A stretch of DNA of 40,815 nt. It comes from a virus. The stretch spans positions 1-40,815 of IMG/VR virus record IMGVR_UViG_3300046804_003631, one strand, 5' to 3'. The notes beneath the pieces were generated by a model that saw only the letters and a list, made by a program, of their open reading frames with translations, was not told the origin of the DNA and searched no databases. A program made the translations under genes and the position numbers. This document shows positions 8,034 through 15,707 of this stretch, in pieces (the first letter of the stretch is position 1; every line of letters starts with the position of its first letter).

Positions 8034-8261
8034 CTACCAGTCAGGATACTCCCATAATTTATATTGTTTTTTCTGTCTTCTATTCATAACTCTTTTGATT
8101 GTGCAATCTTTGCACTCGTATGCATATGAAGATGGAAGATACTTTTTACCTTTGCGAATATTATAGAAATCAGTCATGAGGTCTTTAGTTTCTCCACAGA
8201 CCCTACACTCTCTTTCTTTAAACAATAAATGCTCTAAAGAAAACTGATCTTCTATGTCCAT
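8034..8261 (-). CDS. small zinc-binding protein between gp17 and gp18
   Basis: The 75-residue basic protein has two CxxC pairs, C19/C22 and C50/C53, which form a likely zinc knuckle. The segment between them, 'GETKDLMTDFYN', resembles the small phage zinc-finger proteins that accompany HNH or endonuclease VII type nucleases, but no HNH catalytic histidines are present. The ATG overlaps the gp17 stop as TAATG without its own Shine-Dalgarno sequence, so it is probably translated by reinitiation in fixed ratio to gp17. A role in packaging or DNA binding is inference from that position. Confidence 0.8.
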   Translation of the reverse strand: MDIEDQFSLEHLLFKERECRVCGETKDLMTDFYNIRKGKKYLPSSYAYECKDCTIKRVMNRRQKKQYKLWEYPDW

Positions 8262-9925
8262 TAGTAACCAAGCATGTAAGATACTTCTGGTGCTACGTCG
8301 CCATACTCATCAAGGTGCCATACGTCGCCATACTCATCCACAAACTTAGTTTCTTCATCTTCAAAACCATCTACAATAAAACCAAATGGAGACATGTCTT
8401 GTTCGATTTGATTTGCTTGTTCTTCATAGATACGTTTTCTTACATCATTGTCCGTCATCTCTCTGAAGTAAGGTTGCACTGCTAACCATGCAAACAACAC
8501 AAGACACATTACTAAGTCATCGTTATGTCCTTCATCTGCTTCAAAAGATTGATTTTTCTGAATGAATGTGGTAAGCTCGCTAATGATTTCGTAATCAGGA
8601 ATGAGTAACTTATCATCTTCAATCAATGTCTTTAAGTTAGAGCATCCAACTTTCTTAGTCACCTTAGACATCTTCAATCCAAGTTGAGATTTAGTGCCAG
8701 AGAATCCCTGACCAACAATCTGACCAGCACGACCACGCATGGCACACATCAACACATTAGGATATTCTAAATCGTAATGTAGAATGTTTCCTACTTGCTC
8801 ACCAATATCATTGATCTCAATTAGAATATATGCTTTATTGTAGTTTTTAGCAACTTGGTCTATAATACTAGGAAATAGTATAGGTTTGATTTCATTGTTG
8901 CGATATTTTGCTACTACTTTCCAGGGTAATGAAGTAATATCAAATACCACAAAAGCAGAATAGTCATTATTAGTGCCACGAGACACATCAACTGTTACAA
9001 TATAATCTCTATCTTCCTTTACTTTCTCATATACTTTGAGACCCTTGCCATTATCTTGAATTGGGTCATCGTAAGCCATTGAGCGAAGTTTAGATGCCGA
9101 GATGAGAGTATCAACCGACCCTAAGAATTCACACTCAAACTCTTGCGTGAATTGACGCTCAGAGGTGTTTCTAATCGTCTCCTCTTTCCATGCCTGGTCT
9201 CTTCCAGGAACTTGAGACCAATGCACTTCAAGCGGCACATAACCATTCTTACCACGCTCTGCATCATGCCACAGTTTATAAAACATATTCATACCCTGTG
9301 GGGTAGAAATAATAATAACTTTTGTGGTCTTACCAGATGAGATAGTAGGATACACCGAGCTAAAGAATTGCTCTGAGATGTGGTTTGGAATGAATGCAAA
9401 TTCGTCAAGGAAGATGATATTGAAAGAGTTTCCTCGCACAGCAGATGATGAAGTGGAAGCAGCAATAATTTTGCTACCATTCTCCAATTCCATGGATCCT
9501 TTATTCCATGCTACAATACCCATCTGCATCCACTTGGGCAAATTCTCATATGCCAACTGAAGACGAGACAATAATTCTCTTGAAGTTTCTGCTTTGTTTG
9601 CAAGAATAGCAATCTTTACATTATCATTAAACAAAGCATAGTGAAGCAGATAGGAAATAACTGTCGTTGATTTTCCCGTCTGCCTAGGTAGTTTTGCGAT
9701 ATTGAATCGATGATTGTGGAAGTTGCTAATCAGTTGCTCTTGGAAATCCCACATCTTGAAAGGCACTAGACCTTCATCAAGAGAAACAATTTTGATATGA
9801 TTTTTTGTGAAATAAACAGGGTCATCTTTACAACGAATAAATTCTTGAATCTGCTTCTTCGTAAAATTTATTGGTGTATTCGCTTTTTTTAAATTAGGAT
9901 TACCAAGATATACTGCATCACTCAT
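8261..9925 (-). CDS. gp17: terminase large subunit gp17
   Basis: This is the headful packaging motor: an N-terminal ATPase and a C-terminal nuclease that cuts concatemeric DNA. It has 554 residues (T4: 610). Walker A is LPRQTGKST (79-87), Walker B is IIFLDEF (170-176, with D174 and E175), and the coupling motif is STPQG (207-211). The RuvC-like nuclease residues are visible as D313 (TVDVSRG), E370 (ILIEIND) and the HNDD at 467-470. All needed residues are present, so it should be active. The gene overlaps the upstream 77-aa gene by eight bases. Its C-terminal tail contains an exact 18-base direct repeat that duplicates DEYGDV. Confidence 0.98.
   Translation of the reverse strand: MSDAVYLGNPNLKKANTPINFTKKQIQEFIRCKDDPVYFTKNHIKIVSLDEGLVPFKMWDFQEQLISNFHNHRFNIAKLPRQTGKSTTVISYLLHYALFNDNVKIAILANKAETSRELLSRLQLAYENLPKWMQMGIVAWNKGSMELENGSKIIAASTSSSAVRGNSFNIIFLDEFAFIPNHISEQFFSSVYPTISSGKTTKVIIISTPQGMNMFYKLWHDAERGKNGYVPLEVHWSQVPGRDQAWKEETIRNTSERQFTQEFECEFLGSVDTLISASKLRSMAYDDPIQDNGKGLKVYEKVKEDRDYIVTVDVSRGTNNDYSAFVVFDITSLPWKVVAKYRNNEIKPILFPSIIDQVAKNYNKAYILIEINDIGEQVGNILHYDLEYPNVLMCAMRGRAGQIVGQGFSGTKSQLGLKMSKVTKKVGCSNLKTLIEDDKLLIPDYEIISELTTFIQKNQSFEADEGHNDDLVMCLVLFAWLAVQPYFREMTDNDVRKRIYEEQANQIEQDMSPFGFIVDGFEDEETKFVDEYGDVWHLDEYGDVAPEVSYMLGY
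8294..8338 (-). repeat. 18-bp exact direct repeat in the gp17 3' end
   Basis: The same 18 bases occur at 8294-8311 and 8321-8338, a 27-base (nine-codon) period. They encode the doubled DEYGDV in the gp17 C-terminal tail. It is in frame and looks like a recent tandem microduplication. Confidence 0.85.
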
Positions 9926-10151
9926 TTGCTCGTCTAATATCCTTTTCTATATCTTCCATACTATTTAACCTTTTTTCCCACCCATCACCTTTTGTTGTTC
10001 CATGTGCTGGATTGATACAAGTATCATCACCAAACTTATCACAAACTAAAGAAGCGAGCTCAGTTTCATTCCCTTTCTTATTTGTGCCAGCCCAGAAGTG
10101 TTGACCCCCAATCCAGCAAGCCCCACACTTAGGGCAGGTTTTGGTATCCAT
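9918..10151 (-). CDS. small cysteine-rich protein upstream of gp17
   Basis: This 77-residue protein has CPKCGACW at residues 6-13, with further potential ligands H18, C37, C45 and H50, which suggests a compact zinc fold. The sequence 'GQHFWAGTNKKGNE' and the acidic/basic C-terminal helix are not a domain I can name. I believe similar small proteins occur in cyanophages. It overlaps gp17 by eight bases. It is the first gene after a consensus sigma70-type promoter, whose -10 lies 26 bases upstream of its ATG. AAGG lies eight bases before the ATG. The close linkage suggests a packaging-related or early role; this is inference. Confidence 0.8.
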   Translation of the reverse strand: MDTKTCPKCGACWIGGQHFWAGTNKKGNETELASLVCDKFGDDTCINPAHGTTKGDGWEKRLNSMEDIEKDIRRANE

Positions 10152-10164
10152 GTGTCTTACCTTG

Positions 10165-10179
10165 ATACGGTAATCGTAT
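10165..10179 (-). promoter_or_regulatory. operator-like inverted repeat at the gp17 promoter
   Basis: ATACG-gtaat-CGTAT is a perfect five-base dyad with a five-base spacer. It overlaps the last two bases of the -10 element and would cover the expected transcription start. It could bind a repressor or form a hairpin at the 5' end of the RNA. It is short, so chance is possible. Confidence 0.4.
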
Positions 10180-10205
10180 TATATAGGTAAACGAATGTTT
10201 GTCAA
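10178..10205 (-). promoter_or_regulatory. consensus sigma70-type promoter TTGACA-N16-TATAAT
   Basis: On the minus strand TTGACA (10205-10200) and TATAAT (10183-10178) are both perfect and are separated by 16 bases. It lies in the 75-base gap between the DUF6321-type gene and the 77-aa gene and points to gp17. In cyanophages early genes use host-type sigma70 promoters. A perfect one inside a late gene cluster is unusual. Confidence 0.8.
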
Positions 10206-10226
10206 GTAACAAATGATATAGTTTTG

Positions 10227-11018
10227 TCAGCAATTCCAAGCTCTTAATGATTTAGATAGGCGATCTTCGCCAGTGTTATTGCTATCTTTTTGTCTCTTAC
10301 GCATACCTTTCATTCTTGCACAGAATGACGCCCTGCGAGGATTTCCAACTTTCTTTGAAGGTGCCTTAAGGTCGCTTCCAGGATGCTCTTTCTCGTAAGA
10401 CTTTCTTCCTTTTTCATTCAGACCACCGTTTTTGTTTTGACCTGATTTCTTAGTCCAAGCAGCTCCCTCATTTACATCTTCGCTATCATTATCGTCATCA
10501 TCCTCATCGTCTTTATCTTTTTTAGACTTTTTTGCTTCGTGGATTACCTCCTCATTTTTAGATGACATGTAATCTGCAGCAGTATCAATGTAGTCACAAG
10601 CAAGAGTAATCTTAGACTGAACCCAAGCAGGAAGTTGCATCTTAGGATCTTTTACCACTAAACGGAGGCGATTAACAGCATCCTCCATCGTATCAAGTTG
10701 ACTCATAATCATTCCACCTTCATCATCAAGTTCTCTACCCATCGCAACAGCAATGTGATTCTCGCAAATCTCACGCATCTCTTTAACGGTTTTCTTTTTC
10801 TTCCATTCTTTTTTGAGTTTGTCTTCCATTGGTAGTAAGTGCTTGTAGTAATCGGGGAACTCCATAATATGTTGAAGGGCAATACCATATGCCTCTTCGT
10901 GGGTGGTGACATGCTCACGCTCTACAGTGGATCCAACCTCCGCTTGGCGAGTGACATAAGCAAGTGAAACACCATGCTTTCTGACAATTTCTTGTTCGGT
11001 AGGAATTCTTTTTTTCAT
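10227..11018 (-). CDS. DUF5661/DUF6321-type conserved marine phage protein
   Basis: The chosen start (11018, MKKRIPTEQE) overlaps the upstream stop as TAATG; a ten-residue longer form from 11048 is less likely. The 263 residues show three parts. First is an N-terminal segment with a DUF5661-like 'EEAYGIALQHIMEFPDYYKH' block. Next is a helical middle with LPAWVQSKITLACDYIDTAA, followed by a K/D/E-rich linker. Last is a C-terminal basic domain with WTKKSGQNKNGGLNEKGRK, FCARMKGMRKR and the terminal LRAWNC. That end matches the DUF6321 pattern as I know it. The function is unknown. The basic domain suggests nucleic acid or DNA-protein contact in the virion, which is inference. Confidence 0.88.
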   Translation of the reverse strand: MKKRIPTEQEIVRKHGVSLAYVTRQAEVGSTVEREHVTTHEEAYGIALQHIMEFPDYYKHLLPMEDKLKKEWKKKKTVKEMREICENHIAVAMGRELDDEGGMIMSQLDTMEDAVNRLRLVVKDPKMQLPAWVQSKITLACDYIDTAADYMSSKNEEVIHEAKKSKKDKDDEDDDDNDSEDVNEGAAWTKKSGQNKNGGLNEKGRKSYEKEHPGSDLKAPSKKVGNPRRASFCARMKGMRKRQKDSNNTGEDRLSKSLRAWNC

Positions 11019-12409
11019 TAGTAAATTTCCCTCCACTGTAGAGAACAAGCAGCAGATGATGTAGCATTTGCTGCAGTAGAAACTGTTTTAATTGAAACCA
11101 CAAATACTTCTGAGCTAGTGGAATCAAAATTTTGAGTGATTACGTTTTTCTTTGCCGAAGTCAAAGCACCAGTTGCTACTGGAGATAGTGAGTTTGGCGA
11201 AGCACCAGCTGGAATAATACCAACTGAAAAGACATCAGTTGTTCCTGTGATTGCTTCAGCATTTGTGCAATACTCAACACCACTATTATCATTAGCAGAA
11301 GTCCAAGTCAATACACCACCATTCAATGTTGTAGTTAATTGACTGGCACTGGATATTTTAATTAATTCATAATAACAATCACCACTGGAAGCGTAAATAC
11401 CCAAACTATTTGGTCTTACTGAGATTCTATTTGGATAACCTTGAAAACTGTTCTTCAAACGAATTGCCAGTAATGGAAATTGAGTTCCACCAGGAGTTTT
11501 GGTTGTTCTTGCAGCACCAGTGGCAGTAGCCCAATCAATACCACTTTCAACATATCCACCTTCTGACATGACGGTAGAGCAGATCTGATCCATAGATCCA
11601 CCAGCAGTTGTGCCAGTATTTCTAATCTCACATCTCACTGGAAGATTAGGATTAGACATATAAACTTCAGACAACTCATTAGAGCAGTAGTATTCATGTG
11701 CTAAAATAATCTGTCCGTTGTGAACAAACCCACAACGAATTCTACCAACTCCAAGCCACTGGAAGTCAATATAAACCAGTTGAGTTTTTGAAGTATCAAT
11801 ATTAAACTTGGAAGGACCAGTGCCATCGCAAGGATCAATATTCCATTCTGACTGCGGAACTCTTCTCTTGTAGTTTCCTACTGTTGCTTCACTAGCACTA
11901 CCACTAGCATAGGAACGAACTACAAAGTTAAGTGTGCCGTTAGTTGTGCCATCAGCAGTTCCATTCCCAACCTGCTCAAAATAAATGCCATCTCTATCAT
12001 CAAAGTATCCAGTTCTTTTGGTTACATTCTGTTGAGCATATCCAAATTTTATTGAACTAAAAATAACTTGTGATTTGCCTGGTTGGTAATGGTGATAAAA
12101 CTTTGTTTGATGAACAGCACGGGAAGCAACATTAGATGTTGTTGTCATGTTGGCACATGCTTTATTTGCTGTAAACTGAATATTGCCGCCATTCTCTTTT
12201 AGATCAACAAAGTTTGGGTCAATCGCATACAGGTGCTTATAGTCACCGAGAGTGAATGTTTCTGCAACTCTCAAACGACCGAAAGCATCTGTAGCAGTCG
12301 CACCAGTTCCAGCAGTAAGATTACCGAAGTTATCGGCAATCATAACTACTTCAAAATTTGTTTTTTCCTGTGGCAGGAAATCTTCGTAGTGTTTGCTATA
12401 CTGTGCCAT
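11018..12409 (-). CDS. virion structural protein with 'AFGRLRV' motif, paralogue of the 2589-aa protein
   Basis: The 463 residues contain DAFGRLRVAETFTLGD at 41-56, a motif seen in many phage virion proteins, then a beta-rich body. The segment from about residue 72 to 290 (QTKFYHHYQPGKS, GYFDDRDGIYFE, VPQSEWNIDPCDGTG, HEYYCSNELSEVYMSNPNLP) can be aligned by eye with the C-terminal 500 residues of the 2589-aa fibre protein. It is linked by TAATG to the 92-aa gene upstream and to the 263-aa gene downstream. A surface or tail-fibre-associated role is likely, but its place between gp16 and gp17 is unusual. The exact location in the virion is unknown. Confidence 0.88.
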   Translation of the reverse strand: MAQYSKHYEDFLPQEKTNFEVVMIADNFGNLTAGTGATATDAFGRLRVAETFTLGDYKHLYAIDPNFVDLKENGGNIQFTANKACANMTTTSNVASRAVHQTKFYHHYQPGKSQVIFSSIKFGYAQQNVTKRTGYFDDRDGIYFEQVGNGTADGTTNGTLNFVVRSYASGSASEATVGNYKRRVPQSEWNIDPCDGTGPSKFNIDTSKTQLVYIDFQWLGVGRIRCGFVHNGQIILAHEYYCSNELSEVYMSNPNLPVRCEIRNTGTTAGGSMDQICSTVMSEGGYVESGIDWATATGAARTTKTPGGTQFPLLAIRLKNSFQGYPNRISVRPNSLGIYASSGDCYYELIKISSASQLTTTLNGGVLTWTSANDNSGVEYCTNAEAITGTTDVFSVGIIPAGASPNSLSPVATGALTSAKKNVITQNFDSTSSEVFVVSIKTVSTAANATSSAACSLQWREIY

Positions 12410-12687
12410 TATCCTAGGTACGCAACTTTAGTAGCCGACACATTATCAGTGCTATCAACTTTAATCTTTTGAGCAGCGTCCTTATTAATAATAAGAGGAA
12501 TGCCAACAGTTAAAGCAAAACTACCAACCACTGTAGTGCCATCTGATTCATATAGAGAAACTGTTCTGGTTGAAGCTTCACCAGATAAGTCTGAGTGTGT
12601 GTTGTAAAGATACACATCAGTTGCTTTACTAATATCACTTGGCGTTGTTGTGAGCGTTTCCGCCTCAGCAAGAATCTTAATTCTCAT
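12409..12687 (-). CDS. small beta-rich structural protein
   Basis: This 92-residue protein has alternating hydrophobic and polar stretches: YLYNTHSDLS, VSLYESDGTTVVGSFALT and IPLIINKDAAQKIKV. It suggests a single beta-sandwich domain. The layout recalls the 110-aa protein at 27023 and small head- or fibre-decorating proteins of marine phages. Its stop overlaps the start of the 463-aa gene (TAATG), so the two probably act together. A late motif AATAAATA overlaps the gp16 stop just upstream and probably starts this operon. No specific family recognised. Confidence 0.8.
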   Translation of the reverse strand: MRIKILAEAETLTTTPSDISKATDVYLYNTHSDLSGEASTRTVSLYESDGTTVVGSFALTVGIPLIINKDAAQKIKVDSTDNVSATKVAYLG

Positions 12688-12707
12688 CTTATTTACCGTT
12701 TATTCTA

Positions 12708-12715
12708 TATTTATT
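12708..12715 (-). promoter_or_regulatory. late promoter AATAAATA overlapping the gp16 stop codon
   Basis: On the minus strand the gp16 TAA stop is part of AATAAATA. The ATG of the 92-aa gene is 21 bases downstream. It would start the 92-aa/463-aa/263-aa unit. Confidence 0.45.
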
Positions 12716-13115
12716 CTTCCTCTACCTTTCCACGCTTTAACATCTTCTGTAAGTCGGCAGTGCTTCCCAAAAAGATAGCGTTGTTAGTAACAGATGTTGG
12801 TCCTTTTTTAGATTCTTCTTTATTGAGATTCTTCATCTTCTGCTGTAAGTCAATCAATTTATCAGTCATGTCTGAGACCTGTTTCATAGCGTTTACAGCA
12901 ACTTCATAAGCTCTAGGGTGCCCTGACTCCTGAGCGACCTCTAAAGCGCCTTCTACCGCCTCCTGACCCTTAGATATGAGCCTGTATAATTCACCTCTGG
13001 TATATTCATAATCTTTGTCTGCATCTTGATTTTCTTCAGAGGCAACAATTTCTGCCTTCTCTGTAGTAACTTCAATATCAAAAATCTCTTCCATATTATC
13101 CTCAAACTTACTCAT
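12711..13115 (-). CDS. gp16: terminase small subunit gp16
   Basis: This is the DNA-recognition and regulatory subunit of the packaging motor. It has 134 residues (T4: 164). The central helical pair, with YTRGELYRLISKGQEAVEGA near 38-57 and QVSDMTDKLIDLQQKMKNLN near 79-98, is the coiled-coil core of the T4 family. The C-terminal FLGSTADLQKML is also typical. The start overlaps the gp15 stop (ATGA). A second in-frame ATG at 13094 has a better Shine-Dalgarno (GAGG, five bases), so an N-terminally shorter form is possible. Unlike T4, gp16 is separated from gp17 by about 2.8 kb. Confidence 0.93.
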   Translation of the reverse strand: MSKFEDNMEEIFDIEVTTEKAEIVASEENQDADKDYEYTRGELYRLISKGQEAVEGALEVAQESGHPRAYEVAVNAMKQVSDMTDKLIDLQQKMKNLNKEESKKGPTSVTNNAIFLGSTADLQKMLKRGKVEEE

Positions 13116-13909
13116 AGAATTTCAATACCTTCATTAAATCCAAAATCATCTCCAGGCATCAGCAGAGCATCATCTAAATTATTTACAACATCATCATCGT
13201 TTTTGTCTGTTAATGCTTCTGGCTCTACTGTATATTTAATAGTTCTTCTGTGTTGATCTAAATCGCCAATAGATTCAAATACGGTTGCCTTGCGAATGAT
13301 TTCACTGTTAGTAACAGGACCGTAGAAGTATGTCTTAAGAGTAAAATCTAAAGTGTATGTGATACTTCTACGACGCATCATATCATCTTGATAATCATCT
13401 TCATAAGAAATGCCATTCAATACAATAGGCAAATCTTTCTTCTCATCCATTTCTGGAATGAGATTGATAGTAACAGTAAATGCTGGTTGAAAGTATGGTA
13501 TAATTTGCTCAAGAATTTGTAGCGCATCATCTTGATTTTTAGAAATAATTGCTAACTCAAACTTAAGATTGTATGGCACGGGCATATACTGCACTTTAAC
13601 TGATGTGCCAGAATTTTCTTTAAGATACTTTTGAATGGGAGATGTTTTTCTTGAAGGGTCGTATTGCAAATCGACCATCTCAAAAGAAATACGAGGAAGA
13701 GTAATACTTACTTTTCTTTCTGTGCTTGGGTCTTGATCTAAGCGAGCAAGAAATTTGCTCTTTGGACCGTAAGCAAGAGGCACCTTCTGACGCTGAATTT
13801 CTGCATCAGTTTCTGGGTCTGTCTTCACAATTTCAATATTGTTGAAGACGGTGCCAAATGCTTTTACATTCTTTTTAATTATTTCGTGATAAAAATGCCT
13901 ACCTAACAT
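13112..13909 (-). CDS. gp15: proximal tail sheath stabilisation protein gp15
   Basis: This terminates the tail tube and sheath and forms the connector to the head. Its 265 residues are close to the T4 length (272). The N-terminus MLGRHFYHEIIKKNVKAFGT, then VFNNIEI and ITLPRISFEMVDLQYDPSRK near 70-89, aligns well with T4 gp15 as remembered. YMPVPYNLKFELAI and RRSITYTLDFTL are further typical blocks. It is joined to gp14 by TAATG and to gp16 by ATGA. Confidence 0.95.
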   Translation of the reverse strand: MLGRHFYHEIIKKNVKAFGTVFNNIEIVKTDPETDAEIQRQKVPLAYGPKSKFLARLDQDPSTERKVSITLPRISFEMVDLQYDPSRKTSPIQKYLKENSGTSVKVQYMPVPYNLKFELAIISKNQDDALQILEQIIPYFQPAFTVTINLIPEMDEKKDLPIVLNGISYEDDYQDDMMRRRSITYTLDFTLKTYFYGPVTNSEIIRKATVFESIGDLDQHRRTIKYTVEPEALTDKNDDDVVNNLDDALLMPGDDFGFNEGIEIL

Positions 13910-14814
13910 TAGAATGAATCCTCCATATTTCCATATTCACCAAATGGATTGCCTTCAGTAAAGTCAATAATCTCGTCTCCTCTATCCTCATACCATTTGT
14001 TTTCGGCATTATCATAATTATCAATCTGAAAATCAATGGTAGAGAAATTATCGACGGTCCAAGAAGCACCACTGTCTTCTCCAACTAAAGGTAAATTTTC
14101 TCTTAATACTCCACCTTTTATATAGGTTAATCTAAGTTTTCTATTTAACTGATCCCACTCAGCAACTGTGCCTTCTATAGTTACTGGGGTGTCATCAACT
14201 GTATAAGTTTGCTCTACCTTTTCGCCAACAATATAACTACCAGTGCCACCAGATTTCACATACACTGGGAATACATGTGCTTCTTGTGTGAGATCATCTA
14301 TTAACGGATCTTTAGTATCGAAACGATTGTCGCCATTTTCTAGAAGTTCACAAGTCAAAGAAAAAATATAATTTTTTCCTAGCTGATAAAAAGGAACTTC
14401 TCTTTCAACAAATTTTATTTCATATAAATTTTTTGTCATAGGCACATATAATAAATCGCCTTCATTTGGTCTATTAGGTACTACTGTATCTATTTCTGTT
14501 TCCACATAATTAATCCATCTTCTTTTTGAAACAGCGTATGTAATTTCATCTGATAATCTCAAACCAAATTTACTCATCGCTACAGCACTAGCACCACCAA
14601 ATCCTTCTACATTAATTAACATCATTTCTATAGTAACTTTATCTTCAAATTTAGATAAAACAACATCATTTAATGTCTTATCAATTAGCATTGTTTTTGG
14701 CACATAAACTACATCTTGTCCAAATAATTTAATTTGTTCATCAACTAAATCTTGGACCAGTGTTTGTTCTGATGTTCTTCCACCGTATTGTGGAAAATAT
14801 TGACTTTTAGCCAT
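13909..14814 (-). CDS. gp14: neck protein gp14
   Basis: This is a head completion/neck component acting with gp13 so that tails can join. It has 301 residues (T4: 256). Family features include DEQIKLFGQDVVYVPKTM near 26-43, and FGGASAVAMSKFGLRLSDEI near 72-91. The C-terminus has GNPFGEYGNMEDSF. A middle segment (about 195-250) with TYTVDDTPVTIEGTVAEWD is a small beta insertion, absent from T4 as far as I recall, and may account for the extra length. It starts one base after the gp13 stop. Confidence 0.95.
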   Translation of the reverse strand: MAKSQYFPQYGGRTSEQTLVQDLVDEQIKLFGQDVVYVPKTMLIDKTLNDVVLSKFEDKVTIEMMLINVEGFGGASAVAMSKFGLRLSDEITYAVSKRRWINYVETEIDTVVPNRPNEGDLLYVPMTKNLYEIKFVEREVPFYQLGKNYIFSLTCELLENGDNRFDTKDPLIDDLTQEAHVFPVYVKSGGTGSYIVGEKVEQTYTVDDTPVTIEGTVAEWDQLNRKLRLTYIKGGVLRENLPLVGEDSGASWTVDNFSTIDFQIDNYDNAENKWYEDRGDEIIDFTEGNPFGEYGNMEDSF

Positions 14815-14815
14815 A

Positions 14816-15622
14816 TCAACCGATTAAGAAGTTTGCTGGTAATTCATACTCTGATTGCATTCTCGCTTCAATATCAGCTATCTCTGCTTTTCCTTCTTCG
14901 TATAATTTTTCCCCATTTAAAGAAACACCACCAGGAAGTTGGACTCCATTAAACTTGATTAAATTTTGTCCCCACTGCATTTTAATTTGTGCAGTTACAT
15001 AACGCTTAAGGAAACTATCATTATAGATTTTTGTATAATCATTTGGATTAAGTGCTCTATAACACTCAATAACCATCCATCTATCTTTAGCAATATATTT
15101 TGGATCATAATCAATATATAAACGATTCTGACGTTTAGTATATCTTATTTGAATCATTGATCCAGTATTCAAAATCATATCTAAAGTTTCAAGATATGAT
15201 TTTGTCATATAGTAATTAAGAATATCGAGAGACCCAAAAGCATACAAATCATTTAAAAACATTTGATATTCAATACCAAATAGGTCACCGCGAATTGTAG
15301 AAGATACAAAAGAAAATAATCTTTCTACGCCAATAATATGATCTGGTATTTGAAGATAATTATTTCTTTCTTCCCAGACATCTCCATTTGAAGCAGTTGA
15401 ATTAGTATTACTTGTTTGAAATCTATCTACATCTGTTTGCGTAAATTTATGTTTAAGAAACATTTTTTCGACGCCATCAAAATGTCTTTCGTTAAAATAT
15501 TGCAAAGACATATCAATAATATCTTCAATTTGTTCATCTGCAACATTAATTTCTAATACTGGAGCTCCCAATCTACGAAGACAATATGCTTTTAATTCAG
15601 TTCTATTAGTTGGATTTGCCAT
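14816..15622 (-). CDS. gp13: neck protein gp13
   Basis: This is the head completion protein, first gene of the neck operon. It has 268 residues (T4: 309). The start TNRTELKAYCLRRLGAPVLE and the next block VADEQIEDIIDMSLQYFNE are characteristic. QIRYTKRQNRLYIDYDP and the final QSEYELPANFLIG also fit. A CATAAATA element lies 23 bases upstream of the ATG, directly downstream of the terminator of the fibre operon, so transcription is re-started here. Confidence 0.95.
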   Translation of the reverse strand: MANPTNRTELKAYCLRRLGAPVLEINVADEQIEDIIDMSLQYFNERHFDGVEKMFLKHKFTQTDVDRFQTSNTNSTASNGDVWEERNNYLQIPDHIIGVERLFSFVSSTIRGDLFGIEYQMFLNDLYAFGSLDILNYYMTKSYLETLDMILNTGSMIQIRYTKRQNRLYIDYDPKYIAKDRWMVIECYRALNPNDYTKIYNDSFLKRYVTAQIKMQWGQNLIKFNGVQLPGGVSLNGEKLYEEGKAEIADIEARMQSEYELPANFLIG

Positions 15623-15644
15623 TCTGATAAAAGCTCTTTTTAAA

Positions 15645-15652
15645 TATTTATG
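15645..15652 (-). promoter_or_regulatory. late promoter CATAAATA for gp13
   Basis: On the minus strand it directly follows the T run of the fibre operon terminator and precedes gp13 by 23 bases. It is one mismatch from TATAAATA. Confidence 0.55.
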
Positions 15653-15686
15653 AAAAAAGAGGGGTGTCTTTCGACACTCCCTCTTG
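15652..15686 (-). terminator. strong Rho-independent terminator of the fibre operon
   Basis: On the minus strand GAGGGAGTGTC pairs with GACACCCCTC (one bulged base) around a GAAA tetraloop and is followed by six T. It lies 22 bases past the stop of the 2589-aa gene. Confidence 0.9.
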
Positions 15687-15707
15687 ATTAAAGAATAACT
15701 GAAAGAA

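Noticed and set aside
9143-9560. Plus- and minus-strand frames inside gp17
   Set aside because: They overlap the conserved ATPase region of gp17, where amino acid conservation explains the open frames.
11019-11048. Ten-residue N-terminal extension of the DUF6321-type gene
   Set aside because: The ATG at 11018 forms the TAATG overlap used at other junctions here, while the extension overlaps the conserved end of the 463-aa gene.
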